Assembly: GCF_001904725.1 (NCBI RefSeq)
Contig: NZ_MRCE01000015.1
Coordinates: 124,001 to 188,000 of the forward strand
DNA from: Phormidium ambiguum IAM M-71
GTDB taxonomy: Bacteria > Cyanobacteriota > Cyanobacteriia > Cyanobacteriales > Aerosakkonemataceae
Length of the DNA stretch: 64,000 bases
Direction: 5' to 3'
Part shown: positions 44,597 to 51,129 of the stretch, one piece after another
How the letters are laid out: the number at the start of each line of letters is the position of its first letter
How positions within the stretch are numbered: the first letter of the stretch is position 1
The notes under the pieces: generated by a model
Databases searched by the model: none
Told to the model about the DNA's origin: nothing
What the model saw: only the letters and a program-made list of their open reading frames with translations
Program-made: the position numbers and the translations under genes

Positions 44597-46021
44597 TTAT
44601 AATTCAATCTCTACGTTTACTTGTAAGTTAGTTAGTCCAGCTACTTTTTTACTGGCTGTGTCATCAAGACGAATTCTGACTTCTATAACGCGGTTATCGA
44701 TATTTGCTGAGGGATCGGTGTTAACTACGTTTTGTTTTTTGACTTGTAAGCCAATTTGTTCGACTGTTCCGGGTAATTCTTCGGTTAGGGAAGCACTTTT
44801 AATTCGCACTTTTTGCCCAAGTTTGACTTTGTTAATGTCGCTTTCGTAAACTTCGGCAACTGCATACATTTTATCGGTTTCTCCCAGTTCTACAATGCCT
44901 TCATTATTAATTAATTCCCCGGCGTTTGTGTGAACTTTTAATATTTGGGCATCAATAGGCGATCGCACATAAGCAGTCTCTAAATTTGCCTTTGCCCTTT
45001 TTACTGCTGCTTGGGCTTGACTAACTTCTGCTTTGGCAATTTGCACATCTACTGGGCGAACTTCGGCAATTCTTTCTAATGTCGCTTTCGCTTCATTCTC
45101 TTGTTCTTGTTTTCCCGCAGTAATTTTGGTTAAATTAGCTTCGGCTTCCTTTAATTGTTCCGCTTTTGCAGAAGTAATTTTAGTTAAGTTAGCTTCCGCT
45201 TCTTTTAATTGCTCAAACTTCGATGCTTCTATTTTATTTAAATTAGCTTGCGCTTCTTTGACTCTCGCTTGGGCCGCAGCTAATGTTAAACTTTTACTAT
45301 CTTTAGCAGAAGCCGAAATTGCCCCATCTTTATATAACAATTCATAACGTTTATATTCGGTTTGAGCATTGCGAAGTTCTGCTTCTAATCGCACAATTGT
45401 GGCTTTTTGTGCAGCAATTTCGCTCTCTCTTTCGGCATTAATTCGCGCAATTGTTGCCTTTTGTGCGGCAATTTCGCTCTCCCGTTCCGCGTTAATTCGG
45501 GCAATTGTCGCCTTTTGTGCAGTTATCTCATTCTCTCTTTCGGCTGAAATCCGGGCAATTGTGGCTTTTTGGGCTTCAACTTCGCCTTTTTTCGCTCCCG
45601 CTAGCACTTTCTCTAAATTAGCTTGAGCTACTTTTACTTGCTCTTGTGCTTGCAGTAAAGATGCCGCTAGGCGATCGCGGCTATCCAAAATCGCAATCTC
45701 CTGTCCCGCCTTCACTCTGTCGCCCTGTTTCACTAACAATTGCTCAACCCGGCTACCTTCCGCCGACACAGGCGCAGAAACCGTCAAAACTTCCCCCTGG
45801 GGTTCCAAACGTCCCAAAGCTGTCACCACTTTGATTTGGGGAACTACTACCGCTGGAACTTGGGAAGCTTGCGATTCAGAAGATTGAAACCGCCAAATTG
45901 TGTAAGCACTAGTTCCACTGACTAATAGAGTGGCGGCTGTCGCCATTACCAAAGTATTTTTAGGGAAGAATTTTTCTAGAAAGCCTAACCCTGACTTGGG
46001 TTCACCCGAATCTACGAGCAT
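44597..46021 (-). CDS. devB: DevB-family periplasmic adaptor (HlyD type)
   Basis: The 474-residue membrane-fusion protein connects the DevAC exporter to an outer membrane channel. An N-terminal span (about residues 25-46) leads to a biotinyl-lipoyl half (SAPVSAEGSRVEQLLVKQG), a very long coiled-coil hairpin (about 115-335), the second half (VRSPIDAQILKVHTNAGELI) and a beta-barrel end. The hairpin has four tandem 18-residue repeats (AQKATIARINAEREsEI type; DNA period 54) and two copies of LKEAEANLTKI. The gene is first in devBCA and has two operators upstream. Confidence 0.9.
   Translation of the reverse strand: MLVDSGEPKSGLGFLEKFFPKNTLVMATAATLLVSGTSAYTIWRFQSSESQASQVPAVVVPQIKVVTALGRLEPQGEVLTVSAPVSAEGSRVEQLLVKQGDRVKAGQEIAILDSRDRLAASLLQAQEQVKVAQANLEKVLAGAKKGEVEAQKATIARISAERENEITAQKATIARINAERESEIAAQKATIARINAERESEIAAQKATIVRLEAELRNAQTEYKRYELLYKDGAISASAKDSKSLTLAAAQARVKEAQANLNKIEASKFEQLKEAEANLTKITSAKAEQLKEAEANLTKITAGKQEQENEAKATLERIAEVRPVDVQIAKAEVSQAQAAVKRAKANLETAYVRSPIDAQILKVHTNAGELINNEGIVELGETDKMYAVAEVYESDINKVKLGQKVRIKSASLTEELPGTVEQIGLQVKKQNVVNTDPSANIDNRVIEVRIRLDDTASKKVAGLTNLQVNVEIEL
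45394..45609. repeat. Four 54-bp tandem repeats within devB
   Basis: The sequence CAATTGTxGCCTTTTGTG recurs at 45394, 45448, 45502 and 45556, exactly 54 bases apart. Each unit encodes 18 residues of the DevB coiled-coil hairpin. Units differ at several positions, so the expansion is not very recent. Confidence 0.85.
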
Positions 46022-46050
46022 TTGGTACCTCTTACATGATTAGTTTGAGA

Positions 46051-46065
46051 ACTAAACCGTTTAGT
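46051..46065. promoter_or_regulatory. TetR-type operator 1 (devB proximal)
   Basis: ACTAAAC-C-GTTTAGT is a perfect 7-bp inverted repeat 30 bases upstream of the devB start. It shares the core of operator 2, with centres 29 bases apart, about three helical turns, so two dimers could bind on the same face. Confidence 0.75.
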
Positions 46066-46076
46066 TTTATTACTGC

Positions 46077-46097
46077 TATACTAAACCGTTTAGTATA
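46077..46097. promoter_or_regulatory. TetR-type operator 2
   Basis: TATACTAAAC-C-GTTTAGTATA has perfect 10-bp arms. It overlaps the spacer and -10 of the predicted devB promoter (-35 TTGACT at 46107-46102, -10 TAGTAT at 46083-46078, minus strand) and a plus-strand TATAAT at 46094-46099 that could serve the TetR gene. Binding there would repress both directions. Confidence 0.75.
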
Positions 46098-46251
46098 ATA
46101 GAGTCAAGTATCCCAGAAAAAATCTCATAACAAAGAACCCCATCCCCTCCCCGTTTACGGGGAGGAGTGCCGGAGGCGGAATTATGGATAATCCCTTAAT
46201 GTGATACTTGCTTAAGTCCTGTAGATAATAAACAAGGTGGGATGATGAATA

Positions 46252-46911
46252 ATGCAAATAGCCAAAACCTGTGGGGAACGGATGAGTAAAAAAGTTAGTA
46301 AAGCCACATCAATAGAAGAAGGAGTCAAAGATAAGAGAGAGCAGATACTTCAAGGAGCAATGCAAGAATTTTTAGCGCAAGGCTTCACTGCTACGAGTAT
46401 GGATCGAGTAGCGAAGACAGCGGGAGTTTCCAAAGCGACAGTTTACAGCCACTTTCAGGACAAAGAACAGTTATTCGTTACCTTAGTAGAGAGATTAGCG
46501 AAAAAGAAATTTCAGCTAATCATGGGAAGTTTGTCGTTATGTGAAGAGCCAAAAATACTGTTACGGCAATTAGCCACAGCATTAATTTATCAAATGTCTA
46601 GCGACCCAGAGTATATGGTTTTTGTGCGATTAGTGATTGGCGAATCGGCAAGATTTCCCAATTTAGCGAGAACATTCGTAAATAATATTGCCAAACCTGG
46701 ATTAGAAACCTTAAGCCAATATTTAGCCGATCATCCCGAATTAAATATTCCCGATCCAGATGCCACAGCGCGAATATTTTTAGGCGCATTAATTCATTTT
46801 ACGCTGTCCCAAGAAGTCCTACACGGAAATGAAATTATCCCAATGGAGAGCGATCGCATAATCGACAGCCTAACCCATTTAATATCTTGTTGCTCCGATT
46901 GTAAAGACTGA
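46252..46911 (+). CDS. TetR/AcrR family repressor
   Basis: The 219-residue regulator has the TetR N-terminal helix-turn-helix (REQILQGAMQEFLAQGFTAT, then SMDRVAKTAGVSKATVYSHF) and an AcrR-like C-terminal ligand domain. An alternative start is the ATG at 46282 (MSKKVSKAT). The gene is divergent from devBCA across 230 bases that hold two identical-core palindromes, a typical arrangement for a local repressor that also controls itself. The ligand is unknown but may be a substrate of the exporter or a membrane-related compound. Confidence 0.9.
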   Translation: MQIAKTCGERMSKKVSKATSIEEGVKDKREQILQGAMQEFLAQGFTATSMDRVAKTAGVSKATVYSHFQDKEQLFVTLVERLAKKKFQLIMGSLSLCEEPKILLRQLATALIYQMSSDPEYMVFVRLVIGESARFPNLARTFVNNIAKPGLETLSQYLADHPELNIPDPDATARIFLGALIHFTLSQEVLHGNEIIPMESDRIIDSLTHLISCCSDCKD

Positions 46912-47064
46912 AAAAAATGTTTGAGTTTTAAGTGAGGAATAAAGTTCTGCAAAAGTAGACAATCTTTAAATTTCATCTGCGTTTATCTGCGTTTATCTGC
47001 GGTTAAAAATCCAAATATTTCCCACACAGCCAAAAACCCTCAACAACCTCCTTCCTCTCTGGAG

Positions 47065-47096
47065 CGTCCTCTGCGTCCTCTGCGGTTCAAAAAAAA
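47065..47096. repeat. GAACCGCAGAG dispersed repeat, reverse orientation
   Basis: The reverse complement of the family (GCGTCCTCTGCGGTTCAA) lies just before the psbA terminator; a related TCTGCGTTTATCTGCG tract lies near 46975-47005. Confidence 0.6.
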
Positions 47097-47130
47097 CCCT
47101 GACTTTAGCTGCAACCGCCAAAAGTCAGGG
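47088..47130 (-). terminator. Strong Rho-independent terminator of psbA
   Basis: On the minus strand the stem is CCCTGACTTT and AAAGTCAGGG (47097-47106 and 47121-47130) followed by an uninterrupted run of T residues. It begins 22 bases after the psbA stop codon. Confidence 0.9.
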
Positions 47131-47151
47131 AAAAATCAAAAAGAGAGGGAA

Positions 47152-48234
47152 TCAACCATTAATCGCAGGCGCAGACAAAGCCACAGGTTGCGTATCAACA
47201 GAAGCCAAATCCAGAGGGAAATTGTGAGCGTTGCGCTCGTGCATTACCTCAATACCCAAATTAGCGCGGTTAATAATATCAGCCCAGGTATTAATTCCTC
47301 GACCTTCAGCATCAAGAACTGATTGGTTGAAATTAAAACCATTTAGGTTAAACGCCATTGAAGAAATACCCAAAGCTGCGAACCAAATGCCAATAACAGG
47401 CCAAGCGGCGAGGACAAAATGGAGCGATCGCGCATTGTTAAAACTAGCATATTGGAAGATCAAACGACCAAAGTAACCATGAGCAGCCACGATGTTGTAA
47501 GTTTCTTCCTCTTGCCCAAATTTGTAACCATAATTAGCAGATTCGTTCTCACTTGTTTCCCGAATCAAACTAGAAGTTACCAAAGAACCGTGCATCGCCG
47601 AAAATAGCGCCCCACCGAACACACCAATTACACCTATTTGATGGAATGGGTGCATCAAAATATTATGTTCAGCTTGGAACACAATCATAAAGTTGAAAGT
47701 ACCAGAAACTCCCAACATCAGACCATCAGAAAAACTGCCTTGTCCGATCGGATAAACCAACAAAACCGCAGTTGCAGCCGCTACAGGTGCAGAGAAAGCG
47801 ACAGGAATCCAAGGACGCATTCCTAAACGATAGCTTAACTCCCATTCCCGACCCATGTAAGCAAAAATTGCAATTAAAAAGTGCAGGACAATTAATTGAT
47901 ATGGGCCACCATTGTACAGCCATTCATCCAGAGAAGCCGCTTCCCACATCGGGTATAAGTGCAAGCCAATCGCGGCTGAAGTTGGGACGATCGTTGCTGT
48001 CATAATATTATTGCCGTACAGCAAGGAACCAGAAACAGGTTCTCTAATTCCATCTAAATCTACTGGAGGTGCGGCAATGAAGGCGATGATAAATACGATC
48101 GCAGCTGTTAGCATCGTCGGAATCAACAACACGCCAAACCAGCCAATATATAGCCGATTTTCGGTACTGGTAATCCAATTGCAGAAACGATTCCACAGGC
48201 GATCGCCTGTAGGTTTGACTACAGAAGTTGACAT
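47152..48234 (-). CDS. psbA: Photosystem II D1 protein, D1' (micro-oxic) type
   Basis: The 360-residue reaction-centre protein carries the manganese cluster and the secondary quinone site. Manganese ligands Asp170, Glu189, His332, Glu333, His337, Asp342 and the C-terminal Ala344 are present, as are Tyr161, His190, His198, His215 and His272. The D1' marks Ala80, Leu158 and Ala286 are all present, with Pro144, Phe147 and Glu130; standard D1 has Gly80, Phe158, Thr286 and Cys144. D1' is made under low oxygen in other cyanobacteria. The C-terminal extension after Ala344 ([16 protein letters not shown]) is the normal processing tail. Confidence 0.96.
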   Translation of the reverse strand: MSTSVVKPTGDRLWNRFCNWITSTENRLYIGWFGVLLIPTMLTAAIVFIIAFIAAPPVDLDGIREPVSGSLLYGNNIMTATIVPTSAAIGLHLYPMWEAASLDEWLYNGGPYQLIVLHFLIAIFAYMGREWELSYRLGMRPWIPVAFSAPVAAATAVLLVYPIGQGSFSDGLMLGVSGTFNFMIVFQAEHNILMHPFHQIGVIGVFGGALFSAMHGSLVTSSLIRETSENESANYGYKFGQEEETYNIVAAHGYFGRLIFQYASFNNARSLHFVLAAWPVIGIWFAALGISSMAFNLNGFNFNQSVLDAEGRGINTWADIINRANLGIEVMHERNAHNFPLDLASVDTQPVALSAPAING

Positions 48235-48245
48235 GAAATTGATAT

Positions 48246-48250
48246 CTCCT
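48246..48250 (-). promoter_or_regulatory. Ribosome binding site of psbA
   Basis: AGGAG on the minus strand lies 11 bases upstream of the ATG at 48234, a good match that supports this start codon. Confidence 0.7.
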
Positions 48251-48308
48251 GAAAGATGAATGCTTTATGTATTGATGAATCTTCACAGCGTTTGCCGTGA
48301 TGTATGTA

Positions 48309-48338
48309 TTTATAACTGTATAGTAATATTATTGTCAA
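48309..48338 (-). promoter_or_regulatory. Predicted psbA promoter
   Basis: On the minus strand, TTGACA (48338-48333) and TATAAA (48314-48309) are separated by 18 bases; a TTATAA with 17 bases is an alternative. Both hexamers are close to consensus, and the leader would be about 68 bases. Confidence 0.65.
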
Positions 48339-48373
48339 TGAGTTCAAATATAAAATTTACTTATCAGAACTTT

Positions 48374-48406
48374 AGATCCCTGACTGCTTCAAGAACCCAG
48401 GGATCT
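48374..48406. repeat. Inverted repeat between psbA and the DUF1361 gene
   Basis: AGATCCCTG (48374-48382) pairs with CAGGGATCT (48398-48406). It lies between divergent genes, so it is not an obvious terminator. A role as an operator or a small dispersed repeat is possible. Confidence 0.5.
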
Positions 48407-48443
48407 AGAATATAGTCACCCATGTTTGGCAACTAATTAAACT

Positions 48444-49112
48444 ATGATTTCCACACTGATTAGTCAAATTGATTCCGCGTGGCAACTTTTCTTAAAAAAC
48501 ACTGATTGGATGGCCTGGAATTTGTTTTTAGCTTTAATTCCCTTAGCCTTAAGTATAATTCTCTTTATTTTACCTAGATTTTCAGATTTCCAATCCAATT
48601 TAAAATCCTTGATTTGGGGTATAGGATTTCTGGTATTTATGGCTTTTTTACCTAACGCTCCTTATGTTTTAACTGATTTAATCCATTTAATCGAAAACAT
48701 TAAAGAAAACGATTCAATATGGATGATTTCTTTAGTATTAATTCCTCAATATTTTTTGTTTACGTTAATTGGTTTGTTGGCTTATGTGTTATCTGTAATT
48801 AACTTAGCTAAATTCTTAAAAACTCAAGGTTGGCCACAAAACCAAATTATTATTGTTGAATTCGTAATTCATGCCCTTTCTGCAATCGGAGTTTATTTAG
48901 GCAGATTTCTCCGTTTCAACAGTTGGCATATCATTACTGAATTACCAGATTTAATTAATAGTGTTATATATGATTTAACTGCTAAAAGATCGATCGTGAT
49001 TATAAGTCTTATGTTTATAGTTCTGACAATTTTGTACTGGGCAATAAAACAAATAATTTTAGGAATTATGCTAAAAATTCCCAAAAAGAAACATTTTTTC
49101 GATATAATTTAG
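48444..49112 (+). CDS. DUF1361 membrane protein
   Basis: The 222-residue protein has about six membrane spans. The family motifs are MAWNLFLALIPLALSIILFI, FLPNAPYVLTDLIHLI (the hallmark segment), and GVYLGRFLRFNSWHII. A polar segment between spans contains NDSIWMISLVLIPQYFLFTL. The family is widespread and of unknown function. The gene is divergent from psbA across 210 bases and monocistronic. Confidence 0.88.
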   Translation: MISTLISQIDSAWQLFLKNTDWMAWNLFLALIPLALSIILFILPRFSDFQSNLKSLIWGIGFLVFMAFLPNAPYVLTDLIHLIENIKENDSIWMISLVLIPQYFLFTLIGLLAYVLSVINLAKFLKTQGWPQNQIIIVEFVIHALSAIGVYLGRFLRFNSWHIITELPDLINSVIYDLTAKRSIVIISLMFIVLTILYWAIKQIILGIMLKIPKKKHFFDII

Positions 49113-49274
49113 CCAGGATTTCATTTGTTAAATAACTATAAAATAAGTAACATATAATACATAAATTCAAGGCCAAACAACTTAGTCTTTAAAACCTAAT
49201 ATTATTTGGATCATAATCATAACTCAGGGGAAAAAGGCAGTATTATCGCTTAAATATTTGAACTGAGTAAGAGC

Positions 49275-50987
49275 GTGTCAATAAAACTTGTCAATAAAAT
49301 TAATTTTTGGAACCTGCGGGGCGATTTATTTGGTGGGTTGACAGCGGCGATCGTAGCATTACCTTTGGCGCTAGCATTTGGGGTTTCCTCTGGCGCAGGA
49401 GCGATCGCAGGACTGTATGGCGCAATGTTTGTCGGCTTTTTCGCTGCCTTGTTTGGTGGCACTCCCGCCCAAGTTTCAGGGCCTACAGGCCCGATGACAG
49501 TAGTTATTACTACCGTCATTGCGGCGCTAGTAGCACGCAACCCCGAAACTGGGTTAACGCTAGCATTTACCGTGATCATTTTGGGTGGGGCTTTCCAAAT
49601 TTTATTCGGTGTGCTGCGTTTGGGACAGTACATTACTTTAATGCCCTATACCGTAATTTCTGGCTTCATGTCAGGGATTGGGGTAATTATTATTTTTCTA
49701 GAAATTCCCCCACTGCTGGGCTATGAAAGTACAGGCGGAGTTTGGGGTACGCTGCGACAATTACCAACTTATCTCAGCCAGCCAAACCTTGTAGCAGCAG
49801 GATTGGGATTGTTAACATTGGCGATCGTCTTTACCGCCCCAGCTAAACTAAATCGCATCATACCCTCGCCGCTGATAGCGTTGGTGGTGGTGACTCTCAT
49901 CTCTGTGGTGTTTTTTGGCAAGGCAGATGTCCCCAGAATTGGCGAAATTCCCACAGGATTGCCCAGATTGCGAATGCCTGCATTTAGCCCCCGTGAGTTA
50001 ACAGAGATGTTTCGCTATGGGTTAATGTTGGGAGTGCTAGGTGCGATCGACTCCTTATTAACCTCCCTAGTCGCAGACAGCATCACCCGCACCCAACATG
50101 ACTCCGACAAAGAGTTGATTGGACAAGGAATTGGCAACTGTATATCTGGTTTATTTGGCGGCTTACCAGGCGCAGGAGCTACCATGCGAACAGTAGTGAA
50201 TGTGCAAGCTGGGGGCAAAACACCCTTATCTGGCATGATTCACGCACTGGTGTTGCTGTTAGTAGTCCTCTGGGCAGGGCCATTAACAATGGTAATTCCC
50301 CATGCTGTACTGGCGGGTTTATTGTTCAAAGTCGGCATTGACATTATTGATTGGGGATTTATTAAGCGTGCCCATCACCTATCTTTTAAAGGCACAGGCT
50401 TAATGTATTTAGTGCTAGTGCTAACAGTATTTGTGGATTTAATTACCGCAGTAGTAGTCGGGGTATTTATTGCTAATATGTTGACCATTAAACGCTTGAC
50501 AGATGTGCAAAGCAATTATGTTCAAGCTATCACTGAACCAACACAATCTCATAATTTAATTCCGGGTGAAAAAGAAATTTTGAGCCAAGCAGAAGGAGAT
50601 ATTTTACTATTTCAACTGGGTGGTTCTTTGAGCTTTGGAGCCGCTAAAATTATCGCCCAGCGAATTACAATTATCAAAGATTATCGAGCCTTAGTATTGG
50701 ATTTAACCGATGTGCCTTCTATTGGTGTTACAGCAGCTTTGGCTGTAGAAACAATAGTGGAAGATGCCATCAAACGTCAACGCCATGTTTGGATTGTGGT
50801 TAATTCTGCACAAGTTAAACGTCGGCTTGAAACCCTGAAGTTACAGAGATTTTGCTCCCATATTGATTCATCTAAAATTGAAGATGGGCTAACCCAATCG
50901 CCGCAAATTAGGATTACAGAAAACCGTTTTCTGGCGCTGCAATCTGCATTAGCCATCGTTCAACCCCAAGGAATTTTAATCACATAA
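49275..50987 (+). CDS. SulP family anion transporter, BicA-like
   Basis: The 570-residue membrane protein starts with a GTG at 49275. It has the SulP fold: LRGDLFGGLTAAIVALPLAL, then the SulP motif PTGPMTVVITTVIAALV and AIDSLLTSLVADSITRTQHD. A C-terminal STAS domain (residues about 435-550, ILLFQLGGSLSFGAAKIIAQ) regulates transport. The sequence resembles the sodium-dependent bicarbonate transporter BicA, with the same overall spacing. Sulfate transport cannot be excluded. It stands alone on its strand. A role in inorganic carbon uptake is plausible beside a carboxysome gene, although the two are 23 kb apart. Confidence 0.8.
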   Translation: MSIKLVNKINFWNLRGDLFGGLTAAIVALPLALAFGVSSGAGAIAGLYGAMFVGFFAALFGGTPAQVSGPTGPMTVVITTVIAALVARNPETGLTLAFTVIILGGAFQILFGVLRLGQYITLMPYTVISGFMSGIGVIIIFLEIPPLLGYESTGGVWGTLRQLPTYLSQPNLVAAGLGLLTLAIVFTAPAKLNRIIPSPLIALVVVTLISVVFFGKADVPRIGEIPTGLPRLRMPAFSPRELTEMFRYGLMLGVLGAIDSLLTSLVADSITRTQHDSDKELIGQGIGNCISGLFGGLPGAGATMRTVVNVQAGGKTPLSGMIHALVLLLVVLWAGPLTMVIPHAVLAGLLFKVGIDIIDWGFIKRAHHLSFKGTGLMYLVLVLTVFVDLITAVVVGVFIANMLTIKRLTDVQSNYVQAITEPTQSHNLIPGEKEILSQAEGDILLFQLGGSLSFGAAKIIAQRITIIKDYRALVLDLTDVPSIGVTAALAVETIVEDAIKRQRHVWIVVNSAQVKRRLETLKLQRFCSHIDSSKIEDGLTQSPQIRITENRFLALQSALAIVQPQGILIT

Positions 50988-50990
50988 TAG

Positions 50991-51020
50991 TAGAAGGCAG
51001 AAGGCATAAGGTAAAAGGCA
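50991..51020. repeat. GGCAGAAG heptamer tract
   Basis: Imperfect GAAGGCAGAAGGCATAAGG units follow the SulP gene stop. Confidence 0.6.
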
Positions 51021-51036
51021 AACCTCCCAGCATTAG

Positions 51037-51128
51037 CAGGACTTACGCAGAGACTCTAAATATAGGGGCAACTACGTGAGGATTGCCCCTACAAGTGGTG
51101 TTTATTCTCATAATTTTCGTAAGTCCTG
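51037..51128. mobile_element. MITE-like element with CAGGACTTACG ends
   Basis: Perfect 11-base terminal inverted repeats CAGGACTTACG (51037-51047) and CGTAAGTCCTG (51118-51128) enclose a second palindrome with arms TAGGGGCAA and TTGCCCCTA (51063-51071 and 51083-51091). Total length is 92 bases. The right end abuts the stop codon of the next gene. The end sequence resembles those of other cyanobacterial MITEs. Confidence 0.7.
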
Positions 51129-51129
51129 A

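Noticed and set aside
45394..45609. 54-bp repeats as a CRISPR array
   Set aside because: The repeats are contiguous with no unique spacers and are part of an open coding frame.
44658..45834. Several plus-strand reading frames opposite devB
   Set aside because: They are frame shadows of a clearly conserved minus-strand gene and show no family pattern or ribosome binding sites.
42601..46021. DevBCA as proof of a heterocyst-forming species
   Set aside because: DevBCA homologues are common in non-heterocystous cyanobacteria; no other heterocyst gene is seen in the window.
47231..48259. Plus-strand frames opposite psbA
   Set aside because: They are artefacts of the highly biased psbA sequence; the minus-strand D1 protein is complete.
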